Below are positions 25,484 through 34,572 of a DNA stretch of 64,000 bases, piece by piece. A program made the translations under genes and the position numbers. The notes beneath the pieces are model-generated. The model saw nothing but the letters and a program-made list of their open reading frames with translations. It ran no database searches and was not told the origin of the DNA. Numbering within the stretch: position 1 is the first letter of the stretch; each line of letters starts with the position of its first letter. The DNA comes from G965232465 sp965276005. GTDB taxonomy: Bacteria; Pseudomonadota; Alphaproteobacteria; JAQWUY01. The stretch spans positions 2,728,001-2,792,000 of the forward strand of contig OZ254962.1 in the NCBI GenBank assembly GCA_965276005.1, given 5' to 3'.

Positions 25484-25640
25484 TTTAAAGCGGTTGCAAC
25501 CGCTGAGGGCTTTAGCCCGATGTGGTGCTCGATGCATGGGGGGAAGTGCGTGTGGTATTTTGTCGTGCTTTAGCACGGTAAAATCCACATTGTACGCACG
25601 GGGGGCGAAGCCCCCTAGACTCACGAGACAAGCCACAAAC
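25484..25640. repeat. Hairpin-rich intergenic repeat, long copy
   Basis: Starts with GCGGTTGCAACCGC (25490-25503) and GGGCTTTAGCCC (25507-25518), as in the copy at 16910. It then adds a long hairpin from about 25546 (GTGCGTGTGG arm) through CGTGCTTTAGCACG to 25599 (CGCAC arm), then GGGGGCGAAGCCCCC (25601-25615), and ends with AGACTCACGAGACAAGCC ACAAAC. At least four separate perfect stems occur in 150 bp. It fills the infC-leuB gap. No protein is encoded. Confidence 0.8.
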
Positions 25641-25706
25641 TCATCAAAATCCGCATAATGATTTTATAATGACTTTGCTATATGATAACAGTAGGAGACA
25701 GAACAC

Positions 25707-26801
25707 ATGACAAAACATATTCTTATACTAGCCGGTGATGGCGTGGGACCAGAGGGCTGTACTCAGGTGGAAAAAATTATCGATTGGTTGACACTATCTG
25801 GGATATATCCCATGTCCGTTACCCATGACCTGATTGGTGGGGCTTGTTATGATGTGCATGGGGTGGCGTTGACCGATGATACGGTGGCGTATGCAAAAAC
25901 TGTCGATGCCATATTGCTGGGGGCGGTGGGCGGTGCGAAGTGGGATACGGTTGCCCGGGCACAACGGCCAGAAGCGGGGTTGTTAAAAATCCGCAAAGAG
26001 CTGGATTTGTTTGCCAATATCCGTCCCGCCGTAGTGCTTGACGCCCTAGTACACGCCTCCACATTAAAGCCAGAGATTATCAGTGGGCTCGACATCGTTA
26101 TTGTGCGGGAATTGACCGCTGGGGTGTACTTTGGCACCCCACGGGGGGTGGAAGTATTGCCCAATGGTACTTCCCGTTGTATCGATACGCACAGCTACAC
26201 CCAAGCAGAAATTGTAAGAAATGCCAAAGTGGCGTTCGACATGGCGAAAAAACGGGGCGGTGTTGTCCACAGTGTCGATAAAGCCAATGTAATGGAAACC
26301 GGGGCATTTTGGCGACAAGTGGTGTCAGAATACCACGCACAAAACTATCCCGAAGTGGCGTTGCATCATATGTATGCGGACAATTGTGCCATGCAGTTGG
26401 TACGAAATCCAAAACAGTTCGATGTGATTTTAACGGACAATTTGTTTGGCGATATGCTGTCCGATGTAGCGGCTATGTGTACGGGGTCATTGGGGATGTT
26501 GCCGTCTGCGTCTTTGGGGACGGGATCCCCTGCCTTATACGAACCCGTACACGGATCCGCTCCAGATATTCAAGGCAAAAATATTGCCAATCCATCGGCG
26601 ACCATTTTGTCGTTTGCTATGATGTTAAGGTATGCGTTTCATCAAGACGCTTTGGCGGCGGCGGTGGAATCGGCGGTGGGTGCGGTGCTAATTAACGGTA
26701 TACGGACAGCGGATATTATGGCGGACGGCTGTACACAGGTGACAACCGATACGATGGGCGATGCGATTTTATCTGCTGTGCAAGATATATTACAACAGTA
26801 G
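25707..26801 (+). CDS. leuB: 3-isopropylmalate dehydrogenase
   Basis: 364 residues. Catalyses the oxidative decarboxylation of 3-isopropylmalate in leucine synthesis. Motifs: ILILAGDGVGPEG, AILLGAVGGAKWD, LLKIRKELDLFANIRP, the VRELTAGVYFGTPRG loop (substrate-specificity region), SVDKANVMETGAFWR, LTDNLFGDMLSDVAAMCTGSLGMLPSASLG (in parts) and EPVHGSAPDIQGKNIANPSA. GTAGGAGACA gives the ribosome binding site. leuC, leuD and leuA are not nearby. Confidence 0.95.
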   Translation: MTKHILILAGDGVGPEGCTQVEKIIDWLTLSGIYPMSVTHDLIGGACYDVHGVALTDDTVAYAKTVDAILLGAVGGAKWDTVARAQRPEAGLLKIRKELDLFANIRPAVVLDALVHASTLKPEIISGLDIVIVRELTAGVYFGTPRGVEVLPNGTSRCIDTHSYTQAEIVRNAKVAFDMAKKRGGVVHSVDKANVMETGAFWRQVVSEYHAQNYPEVALHHMYADNCAMQLVRNPKQFDVILTDNLFGDMLSDVAAMCTGSLGMLPSASLGTGSPALYEPVHGSAPDIQGKNIANPSATILSFAMMLRYAFHQDALAAAVESAVGAVLINGIRTADIMADGCTQVTTDTMGDAILSAVQDILQQ

Positions 26802-26827
26802 CAATATTTAAACAGGGTGTACACCAT

Positions 26828-27610
26828 ATGGCAAATGTTCTGTGTATTAAGTGGGGGACAAAGTACGATGCATCCTATGTCAACCGTTTGTATACGGGGG
26901 TTAAAAAATATATGCGGGGCGATGGGGGGCGACAGGATTTTCGCTTTGTCTGTTTGACCGATGATGTTACGGGGATTGTCGATGGGGTCGATGTGTATCC
27001 ATTGCCCGAAACCGGTTTCGATGAAACCGCATTCGATGCCAAAAAGGGTGGCGAAACTTGGCGAAAAGTAGGGCTGTTTAAGGAAAATGTGGCGGATTTA
27101 GACGGCGATACGCTGTTTTTAGATCTCGATGTGGTTATCACCGGCGATATATCGCCGTTGTTTGCGTATGCCCCGGGGGCATTTGTGGTTATTCAAGACT
27201 GGCTGGAAAAACGGCGGGCAAAATACATGCCATGGCGGCACGGTAAAGTGGGCAATACCTCCGTGTTTCGTTTTCACCCAACACGGCATAGCAGCGTATT
27301 TGACACTTTTAAGCATAACCAACAATGGGCACTCGATACCTTTCGCATCGAACAGCAATTTGTGTCATGGGCGTTACGGCACGATATGGCGTTTTGGCCC
27401 GCCGATTGGATATGCAGTTTTAAACGCCATTGCCGCCCGCTGTTTCCATTAAATCATTGGCTTGTCCCGTATAAACCGCAGGGTATGAAAATTTTGGTGT
27501 TTCACGGCTATCCATTACCGCCGCAAGCCATATCGGGCTTTAAAAACGGGCTGTTTAAATCGACAAAGCCCGCCACATGGTTAGGCAAATATTGGGATTA
27601 TGATGTCTGA
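26828..27610 (+). CDS. Glycosyltransferase-like protein with DLD motif
   Basis: 260 residues of a family common beside housekeeping genes in alphaproteobacteria. It begins MANVLCIKWGTKYDASYVNRL and carries LFLDLDVVITGDISPLF near residue 97, a DxD nucleotide-sugar/metal site in the GT-A fold, and WPADWICSFKRHC plus ILVFHGYPLP in the C-terminal half. Predicted to transfer a sugar; acceptor unknown. The next gene overlaps by 11 bp. Confidence 0.7.
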   Translation: MANVLCIKWGTKYDASYVNRLYTGVKKYMRGDGGRQDFRFVCLTDDVTGIVDGVDVYPLPETGFDETAFDAKKGGETWRKVGLFKENVADLDGDTLFLDLDVVITGDISPLFAYAPGAFVVIQDWLEKRRAKYMPWRHGKVGNTSVFRFHPTRHSSVFDTFKHNQQWALDTFRIEQQFVSWALRHDMAFWPADWICSFKRHCRPLFPLNHWLVPYKPQGMKILVFHGYPLPPQAISGFKNGLFKSTKPATWLGKYWDYDV

Positions 27611-28157
27611 AAATATGACCGCTGAAAGCATTTTGCCCCTGTTTTGCCGCTATCCACCGTTTTTGCCGGGGGGTGAGGCAACAGATATGGTGCAGCTGCT
27701 ACGGGACAGCCAACAGCAGGCGATTATATACATGTTTTCCGATACGCTTAACGGCGGTGCTACACACCATCAACACACCGTAAACATGTTTTTATATGTG
27801 GTGGCACACATCGAAGAGCAAGACCTGTTGACCGATTTTTTGTATCGGGTGATTCGTATCCACAGCAGCTGGAACGACCGGACAAAAACCGTGTTGCAGC
27901 ACACTTTAGATGCGGGGTTTTTATCCGAATTTGCCCAGAAAAAAGTATTGGCATACTGGCATCGGGCGTATGGAGAGTGCACCCTTGAAACCTTAAAAAA
28001 CCACTATCCAGATGTAAACGCCGTACCGCTGCCGCTGTTGTGGGGGATGGATCAGTCGCACCAATTCTGGGACTTTTTAAAACAATGGGACACAGACCTA
28101 TATAAACGCTTTTGGAGTAGGCTGAGCGGCAACCACATATCGAAACAAGAATACTAA
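27600..28157 (+). CDS. Conserved-looking hypothetical protein
   Basis: 185 residues, start ATGATG at 27600-27605, overlapping the glycosyltransferase end by 11 bp, so probably translated with it. Soluble and helix-rich; no signal peptide, membrane segment or known motif. Blocks such as YRVIRIHSSWNDRTKTVLQHTLDAG and LLWGMDQSHQFWDFL may help a search. Function is not assignable; the overlap suggests a role linked to the preceding glycosyltransferase. Confidence 0.6.
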   Translation: MMSENMTAESILPLFCRYPPFLPGGEATDMVQLLRDSQQQAIIYMFSDTLNGGATHHQHTVNMFLYVVAHIEEQDLLTDFLYRVIRIHSSWNDRTKTVLQHTLDAGFLSEFAQKKVLAYWHRAYGECTLETLKNHYPDVNAVPLPLLWGMDQSHQFWDFLKQWDTDLYKRFWSRLSGNHISKQEY

Positions 28158-28197
28158 ATTAAAAAAAGTTTGTTGTAAAACCGAAAAATCCGCTATA

Positions 28198-31100
28198 TCA
28201 CTTTGGCACATATGGGCGTTTGCGGAACCTTGCGTATAAGGCACAGGGGGTAAATATCAGTGTCAGTACCAATGCAAACAACACGCCTACTAAAATGTTT
28301 TGGGCAATTTGTTGCCAGAACATAGCGTTTGGGGAATTGAATTCGATCTGTCGATTGAATATGTCCATGCTGATAGCCAGCGATGCGGGCAACATCCCCA
28401 GTGCGGTGGTGATCGATGTCAACATCACCGGTCCCATGCGTAGCAAGGCGGTTTTTATGACCGCTACCTTCATATCTTTTTCTTTGCGGCACAGGTTTTT
28501 AAAAGTATCGATAAGGACAATATTATCATTGACCACAATGCCGGCTAAGGTCATAACCGCCAATCCGGACATGACAACCGAGAACGGTTTATTGGCGATA
28601 ATAACCCCCAAGAATACACCAGCGGTGGAAAACACGATAGCCGACATAATCACAAACAACATATAAAAGCTGTTAAATTGCAACAACAATATAATCGCCA
28701 TCGCCGCCAATGCTAGGGCAAACGACACTATCATAAATTCTCGTGTTTGTTGTTCTTCGGTGGCGTTCCCCGCCAGTTTTACGACCGTATCGCCGACCAA
28801 TAAATCGGGGTGGTTTTTGATGTCGCTGATAAACTGTTGGTGGACTTTTGATACATTGTCGCGCTTATCGACAAAGTAGGCATCGACAGTCGCCCCCATT
28901 TTGCCGTTTTCCAAGTTTACCTCAGGGGTTGGGTAAGATACGGTTTTGTCGACCACATACGATATGGGGATAATGCCTTGTTTGCCTTTAATCCACAAAT
29001 CGTCGACGGCGGTAATGGTGCGGTATTTGCGGGGGTATCGCAAAAATATTTTCAATTTGTCGTTGGCACCAAACGGTTTGTATTCGCCCAGTTCTACACC
29101 TGTGGTCAACAGATTGATGGTGTTGGAAAGATCGGTAATCCCCACCCCGTATTTTTCTGCCATAGCCCGACTGGGCGTGTATAAAAACTCGATTCCCGTG
29201 CGTTTTAGGCTATTTTCTACCTTTTTGAATGTGTCAAAGCCCAGCATGTATGCGGTGACATTTTCTGTACTTTTTTGGATGCTAGGTAAGTCTGTGCCTT
29301 CCAGATTGATTTTTAAATCCGTATCCATGGTGGGGCCTCGAAACGCCCGCCCGATATATGCATCGATGCCTTTAACTGTGGCAAGAATAGCGTTTAAATC
29401 GGCGATGATGTCATCGGCGGTTTGGGTGCGGATTTTCCAATCGACCAATTCCACATTGATGGTGCCAATTTTTTTGGTATTCGATATTCGATTGCCGTTG
29501 TCGCCCACCCGAGTCGATACATTTTCGATGTTGTCGTTAGCGATGGCATACTGCATGATTTTGGTTTCCACCATACGGACATAGGTGTCTTTTTCCGACA
29601 GGGACAGACTGCCGGGTACATCGATGTTTATCCGTACTGTACTGACACTGTTTTCAGGGAAAAACGACATGCCCTTGTTGTTTTGGGCAAAATATACCCA
29701 AATCCCCACCATACCGCCCACCAGTACCAACATCATAATTTTTGGGGCAAATAAAAATATTTTTAACACCCGATGATATATACGAATAAGCAGGTTTGCC
29801 CGTTGACAAAAAGCATCGATGGTGACGGTTTCGATGTCCAGTTCGCAGTTGTCTGTGTCCACCGTTTCCGGTTTTGACTTGATAAGCCGCAACAATAGCA
29901 ATGCGATAATAAACACCAAAATCGATACGGCTATTTGCACAGTACCAATGCTTTGTTGCACATCGCCCATGTTTTGTTGTGCATCAGCGGGGGCGTTGGC
30001 AAGCACTTTGACCATCACATCGGGTACCCAAACATAGGCGATCGCCGCCAAAGCAAGCGAAGCGATGAGCTTCATAAGTCCCGAAAAGTAAGTGGCAAGC
30101 AACGGCGTAAACACCAACGCCACCAACAGCGAAGACGACAACACCAGTATCATAGCAATAGGGATATTTTTCATAAACGATCCCATGACGCCGGGCCAAA
30201 ATATCAGGGGTAAAAACACCATCAGCGTGGTCAAGGTCGAGGTGATTAACGGCGATGTCATGGTGCGAACCGCTTGTGTATAGGCGTCCGTTGTGCTGAG
30301 CCCCTGACGCATTTTTAGGCGGGCGTATTCGACAATGATAATAGCGTTATCGATCAAAATACCCAGCGACAAGGTGAGACCAAATATAACCACCGAATTT
30401 AGGGTAAATTCCAATAAATACAGCAGGCTAATCCCCATCATAAACGACAGCGGAATACTCAGCCCAACCAGCACCCCGTCCCGTACACCCAGCAGGGCGA
30501 TAACCACCACCATAATACATATGATGGTTAAAAATACACTGTTTTGCATGTACGACAATATGCTGTCGACAGATTTTGTTTGGTCTTCGCCGATTTGCAT
30601 TTGGATGCTATCGGGCATTTCTAGGCGTTTTTGTTGGAACACCTGTTTGACTTTGTCGACGGTCTCACGCAAGTTGGCATCGGGGCTTTTGCGTACTTGA
30701 ATGCTGACCGTTTGTTGCATATTGAGCCGTCTTAGGCTGGTGGCTTCTCGCCATGTTTGTTTGTAGGTGGCAATATCGCGCAGCCGTAATTGTTGCCCGT
30801 CTTTGCGTACCAAAGTAATATTTAATATTTGGTTAATGTCCCGTACTTCGGTGGGGATTTTTAGGGTAAATTGCCCGTGTTGCCGATCGGTTTGTTGTCC
30901 GGTGGTGATAATCTTATCTAGTCCACTAAACAAAGCGGAAATATTCGTAGGGGAGATACCATAAGCATTTAACACTTCGGGTTTTACCACCAATTCTGCT
31001 TGTCTGGTGCGTTTGCCAGATATGCTTACTTCTAATACACCGGCGATGCTTTCGATGTCTTCGACAATATTGTCTGTCCATTCGTATAGCTGTTGTTCGT

Positions 31101-31527
31101 CGCCGGTGCTTTCTAAGTCGATGGTGATAACCGGTTGATCGTTGGTGGTGATTTCATACAAACGGATTTTTGTGGCGTCTTCCGGCAAGGTTACATTGTT
31201 TAATGCCCGGGCAATATCGTCATGGGCTTGTTTGATGTCGGCGTTGATGCCCAGTTCCATGACAATAAACGATCCGCTTCGATGGGTGGCACCGTAGGTT
31301 TTGGTAATGCCATCGATATTTTTAACCGCATTTTCCATCGGCTTATACAGTAAATCCACCCCGTCCGTTGCCGATACGGACAACGAAGTCGTGGCATAAA
31401 ACACGGGAATTTGTATATTGGGATCGCGCTCTTTGGGGATTTGCAGGGTGGCATATATGCTGGTTATTACCACGATTATCAGCAACGATAACACGGTTTT
31501 TGCATTTTTAAACAAGAAATTCAGCAT
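28198..31527 (-). CDS. RND-family efflux pump, inner-membrane subunit
   Basis: 1109 residues, AcrB/HAE1-type trimeric proton antiporter. One N-terminal helix, a large periplasmic porter domain (to ~340), six helices, a second porter domain, then five more helices. Helix 4 carries GILIDNAIIIVEYARL, where AcrB has two Asp; here the pair is Asp-Asn, as in several RND subfamilies. The IPKERDPNIQIP stretch near residue 30 and the GVRDGVLVGLSIPLSFM loop are typical. The central hydrophobic region is longer than usual, with a second hydrophobic insert around ALAAIAYVWVPDVMVKV. Paired with the membrane fusion protein 25 bp upstream. No TolC homologue is in the window. Confidence 0.88.
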   Translation of the reverse strand: MLNFLFKNAKTVLSLLIIVVITSIYATLQIPKERDPNIQIPVFYATTSLSVSATDGVDLLYKPMENAVKNIDGITKTYGATHRSGSFIVMELGINADIKQAHDDIARALNNVTLPEDATKIRLYEITTNDQPVITIDLESTGDEQQLYEWTDNIVEDIESIAGVLEVSISGKRTRQAELVVKPEVLNAYGISPTNISALFSGLDKIITTGQQTDRQHGQFTLKIPTEVRDINQILNITLVRKDGQQLRLRDIATYKQTWREATSLRRLNMQQTVSIQVRKSPDANLRETVDKVKQVFQQKRLEMPDSIQMQIGEDQTKSVDSILSYMQNSVFLTIICIMVVVIALLGVRDGVLVGLSIPLSFMMGISLLYLLEFTLNSVVIFGLTLSLGILIDNAIIIVEYARLKMRQGLSTTDAYTQAVRTMTSPLITSTLTTLMVFLPLIFWPGVMGSFMKNIPIAMILVLSSSLLVALVFTPLLATYFSGLMKLIASLALAAIAYVWVPDVMVKVLANAPADAQQNMGDVQQSIGTVQIAVSILVFIIALLLLRLIKSKPETVDTDNCELDIETVTIDAFCQRANLLIRIYHRVLKIFLFAPKIMMLVLVGGMVGIWVYFAQNNKGMSFFPENSVSTVRINIDVPGSLSLSEKDTYVRMVETKIMQYAIANDNIENVSTRVGDNGNRISNTKKIGTINVELVDWKIRTQTADDIIADLNAILATVKGIDAYIGRAFRGPTMDTDLKINLEGTDLPSIQKSTENVTAYMLGFDTFKKVENSLKRTGIEFLYTPSRAMAEKYGVGITDLSNTINLLTTGVELGEYKPFGANDKLKIFLRYPRKYRTITAVDDLWIKGKQGIIPISYVVDKTVSYPTPEVNLENGKMGATVDAYFVDKRDNVSKVHQQFISDIKNHPDLLVGDTVVKLAGNATEEQQTREFMIVSFALALAAMAIILLLQFNSFYMLFVIMSAIVFSTAGVFLGVIIANKPFSVVMSGLAVMTLAGIVVNDNIVLIDTFKNLCRKEKDMKVAVIKTALLRMGPVMLTSITTALGMLPASLAISMDIFNRQIEFNSPNAMFWQQIAQNILVGVLFALVLTLIFTPCALYARFRKRPYVPK

Positions 31528-31552
31528 CGCAAGGTCTCCCTAAACAAGCGGT

Positions 31553-32824
31553 TTAGTTGGCGGTTGCCACAGGTTCCGCTTTGGCGACTGTGTTGCTGCC
31601 ATCGCTGGGCGGGGGTGTGCGTGTAGGGGATTCGTCCGTATCGGATACCGTATCGGGCACGGTATCGGGTACAGGCGGATAGGGGGTGCCGACTTCTGCA
31701 AAACCGGCACCGAGACTGAATATTTCGGCTTGTTCGCCCAATCCGGTAACTTTGGCTATGGTTAAATCTTCCCATAACACGGTGATAGGCTTTAACACAA
31801 TGGTGTTGTCTTCGACAACTTTAATCGCCATATTGCCATCATCGTTAAGCAACACTTGCGACAGGGGAATATCGTGGGCAAGGACAGTTTTGGTCAGCAC
31901 TTGGATATACAGAGGTTCGCCAATGTTAAAAGTGCCTGTGGTGGTGATAGTGCCCTCGGCGGCGTATGTGCTGGTTTGGGGATTGGCGTTGCTGCTGATA
32001 CCGCTGATGTATCCTTCGATGTGTGTGCCTGCGGCATCGGTAGCGACAAATCGGGTGTCCAGTGTAATGTGCTGTAAGGTGTTAATTGGCAGAGAAGTTT
32101 TTATCGTATACGATTTTTGGTCGTTTAAATCCAGCAACTTGGTATTTGCCCCCACTTGGGCAAAGGGGTTGACAAAAATCATATCGACAATGCCACCAAA
32201 CGGGGCACGAATAAAGTGATGGTCGTATGTTTTTTTGGTGGCAAGCATCCGCACTTTTGCCGCCGTCATGGCGTTTTGCGATTGTTTGAAAGTATATTCG
32301 GATATAAGTTTTTTGTCGTACAATTGCTTGTCGGCGTTAAACTTGTCGGCGGCGATAGCGTATTTTTCCTTGTGGTCTTGGTACTGTTCTGGGATAAAGT
32401 CGCTGGACAGCTCCATTAACAGCTGTCCTTTCTGTACCCGCTGCCCATTTTGTACCAAAATCTTTTTGACCGTACCGCTGTTGACCCGGGAGTGTATCGA
32501 CAAATAGCCTTTCGAATCGATAGTCGAGGGCAGGGTAATTTTTTGGCTGTACTGTTCGGCAACACTGATGACGGTTTCCATAGCGATTGCTTTTTTCTTG
32601 GGGGCAACGCCACCGCCCCGCCCGCCACCAGCCATATTCATGCCTTTGTCCCGCCGCTTACCTGCGTTTTTAGGGGGAGAGGATTCTGATGAGGGCGAAT
32701 CGCTTGCGAGGTCTTGCGTAAGTATATTTTTAACAAATGGCATATCAGCAATCTGTTTGCTGAACATCCATCCTCCAATAGCTAACAATATAAATATAGC
32801 AATAAATACATTTTTTAATTTCAT
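31553..32824 (-). CDS. RND efflux membrane fusion protein
   Basis: ~423 residues from ATG 32824 (MKLKNVFIAIFILLAIGGW), chosen for GGAA 6 bp upstream; two ATGs lie up to 12 bases earlier. N-terminal membrane anchor, a low-complexity stretch (SSESSPPKNAGKRRDKG and GGGRGGG), then the lipoyl/hairpin/beta-barrel adaptor: LVQNGQRVQKGQLLMEL, KLISEYTFKQSQNAM, HHFIRAPFGGIVDM, FVNPFAQVGANTKLLDL. C-terminal Pro/Asp-rich tail. It bridges the RND pump to an outer-membrane channel. Confidence 0.88.
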   Translation of the reverse strand: MKLKNVFIAIFILLAIGGWMFSKQIADMPFVKNILTQDLASDSPSSESSPPKNAGKRRDKGMNMAGGGRGGGVAPKKKAIAMETVISVAEQYSQKITLPSTIDSKGYLSIHSRVNSGTVKKILVQNGQRVQKGQLLMELSSDFIPEQYQDHKEKYAIAADKFNADKQLYDKKLISEYTFKQSQNAMTAAKVRMLATKKTYDHHFIRAPFGGIVDMIFVNPFAQVGANTKLLDLNDQKSYTIKTSLPINTLQHITLDTRFVATDAAGTHIEGYISGISSNANPQTSTYAAEGTITTTGTFNIGEPLYIQVLTKTVLAHDIPLSQVLLNDDGNMAIKVVEDNTIVLKPITVLWEDLTIAKVTGLGEQAEIFSLGAGFAEVGTPYPPVPDTVPDTVSDTDESPTRTPPPSDGSNTVAKAEPVATAN

Positions 32825-32888
32825 GGGCATTTCCATCTAAGTTGTGTGATGTATTATACATGATAAAAGTACATGTGTCGATACCATA

Positions 32889-32917
32889 TATATAAAGCAA
32901 TTTTACAGGGTTGTCAA
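32889..32917 (-). promoter_or_regulatory. Promoter of RND efflux operon
   Basis: Minus-strand TTGACA (32917-32912), 17 bp, TATATA (32894-32889). The start near 32882 gives a leader of about 58 nt. Confidence 0.7.
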
Positions 32918-32952
32918 CACCTTTAGTATTAGTACATACTGTATATTACGGT

Positions 32953-32968
32953 ATATGCAGTTGCATAT
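32953..32968. promoter_or_regulatory. Palindrome in efflux/moeA divergent region
   Basis: ATATGCA-GT-TGCATAT, perfect 7-bp arms, 36 bp upstream of the efflux -35. A likely operator for an unseen regulator; the 274-bp intergenic region has no gene. Confidence 0.4.
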
Positions 32969-33063
32969 CTCAACCAAGTATAGATATAGTTAATATATAT
33001 GGACTTACAAACATATTCCTAGTATAAGTTATGTAGGCTGACAAACATACACACAGTATGCAG

Positions 33064-33092
33064 TTGTAAAATATTTGTACAATATATATATT
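33064..33092 (+). promoter_or_regulatory. moeA promoter
   Basis: TTGTAA (33064-33069), 17 bp, TATATT (33087-33092). The start near 33099 leaves a 12-nt leader containing GGGAG before the ATG at 33111. Confidence 0.5.
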
Positions 33093-33110
33093 GTGATGGG
33101 AGCCCAACAC

Positions 33111-34340
33111 ATGATTTTATTTAGACACGCACAGAACAGCATTATCGACACGGCAAAAACCCTATGTTTATCGACTGAGACGGTGGCGGTGTCCGATATT
33201 GATGGGCGGGTGTGTGCGGTCGAAGTTGTTGCCCCCCGCCATATACAGCCGTTTGATAATGCGGCGATGGATGGGTTTGCGGTGCGATCGGCTGATGTAC
33301 GGGGGGCGTCGCCTGAAAACCCTGTTGTGTTGCGGCAAATAGGCACCGTACGGGCGGGGTTGGTCGACATGCCCCCGACTGTGCAATCGGGGCAGTGTGT
33401 GCATATTATGACGGGGGCGTGTATGGTTGCGGGGGCGGATGCGGTGGTGCCGGTGGAGTACACCCGCCGACACGGGGACAGTATTTATGTGACCATGTGT
33501 GCCAGTAAACACGCCCATATCCGCTATGCGGGCGAAGATTTTCGACAAGGCACGGGTATTTTAAAACAGGGGGATATGCTAACGACCGCCCATATTTTGC
33601 CGTTGGTGAGTTTGGGCATCGGTACCGTACAAGTGTTTCAAAAACCTAAAATATCGCTGATAACTTCTGGCGATGAGTTGGTAAATACCGCACATACGCC
33701 TTTACAAAAAGGGCAAATTTACAATGCCAATGCCCCTTATATGCGGGCGATGTTGCACCGTCAAGGGGCACAGATTGTACACAATGACACCCTCAAAGAC
33801 AATGTCGATGCGTTCGTTGCCACCGTGCAAAAAAGTATAGCAGACGGGGTGCATATGATAGTGTCCAGCGGTGCCGTATCCGCCGGCACATCGGATTTTG
33901 TTACGGCGGGGTTACAACGGCTAGGGGCGGACATAGTGTATGATAAACTACAAATGCGCCCGGGCAAGCCGAATGTATTTGCCCGCTTGCCGAATGGGGC
34001 ACTGTATTTTGGTTTACCGGGTAATCCCGCCGCCACTGCGGTGGGCGTGCGGTTTTTGGTAAACACTGCCCTTGCTACCATGACCAAGCGGATACCAGAG
34101 ACCCCCATATCGGCTATCAGCACCACAGCATTCGATAAAAAACACGATTTTTGTATGTTCCTAAAAGGCGTATACACCCCCCGAGCGGACGGCACGATAG
34201 CGGTAGACATCATGGACAAACAAGCGTCCTTTATGGTCAGCCCGTTTTTACATATGAATTGCTGGGTACACATGGGCGAATACTGCCATAAGCTACACGC
34301 AGGCGACAAGGTCGACATATTCCCTGTGTTTGTTGGTTAG
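33111..34340 (+). CDS. moeA: Molybdopterin molybdotransferase
   Basis: 409 residues from ATG 33111 (MILFRHAQNSIID), chosen for GGGAG 8 bp upstream. Inserts molybdate into adenylated molybdopterin to make molybdenum cofactor. Motifs: FDNAAMDGFAVRSAD (family S/NAMDGYA), IMTGACMVAGADAVVPVE, LITSGDELV, GQIYNANAPYM, VSSGAVSAGTSDF, MRPGKPN and YFGLPGNPAATAVG. No other mo-cofactor genes or molybdoenzymes are in the window. Confidence 0.93.
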   Translation: MILFRHAQNSIIDTAKTLCLSTETVAVSDIDGRVCAVEVVAPRHIQPFDNAAMDGFAVRSADVRGASPENPVVLRQIGTVRAGLVDMPPTVQSGQCVHIMTGACMVAGADAVVPVEYTRRHGDSIYVTMCASKHAHIRYAGEDFRQGTGILKQGDMLTTAHILPLVSLGIGTVQVFQKPKISLITSGDELVNTAHTPLQKGQIYNANAPYMRAMLHRQGAQIVHNDTLKDNVDAFVATVQKSIADGVHMIVSSGAVSAGTSDFVTAGLQRLGADIVYDKLQMRPGKPNVFARLPNGALYFGLPGNPAATAVGVRFLVNTALATMTKRIPETPISAISTTAFDKKHDFCMFLKGVYTPRADGTIAVDIMDKQASFMVSPFLHMNCWVHMGEYCHKLHAGDKVDIFPVFVG

Positions 34341-34381
34341 CACACGGGGCGATAAAAAACACACACCGCCCCATTTTTCAC

Positions 34382-34410
34382 TTGCAAGACAAAGTATTTT
34401 TGTGCATAAT
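34382..34410 (+). promoter_or_regulatory. SRP RNA promoter
   Basis: TTGCAA (34382-34387), 17 bp, CATAAT (34405-34410). The start site at about 34417 coincides with the first base of the RNA's terminal stem. Confidence 0.8.
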
Positions 34411-34416
34411 CTGGCA

Positions 34417-34516
34417 TGGAAATACAGTACTGGGCAAACCGCTGTTTGAATCGGTCAGGTCGGAAACGAAGCAGCCACAACCAGTATTTTCGTTTGGGTC
34501 GGCTATTGTATTTCCA
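34417..34516 (+). ncRNA. ffs: Signal recognition particle (4.5S) RNA
   Basis: 100-nt RNA whose ends pair perfectly (TGGAAATACA at 34417-34426 with TGTATTTCCA at 34507-34516). The centre holds the universal SRP domain IV core: GGTCAGGTCGGAAACGAAG followed by CAGCC, with GAAA-type tetraloop and the asymmetric AGCAGCC loop that binds Ffh. It works with Ffh and FtsY in co-translational membrane targeting. Length ~100 nt and hairpin shape fit the small bacterial form. A T-rich run follows at 34519-34531. The gene lies immediately upstream of exoprotein 2. Confidence 0.95.
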
Positions 34517-34531
34517 CCTTTTCTTTTTTTT
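34517..34531 (+). terminator. T-run ending the SRP RNA
   Basis: CCTTTTC then eight T directly after the terminal stem of the SRP RNA; the stem plus the T-run acts as terminator. Confidence 0.6.
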
Positions 34532-34572
34532 GTCGTGTGGCGTTTAGGTTTGATTCGAAAGGAATATAACAA

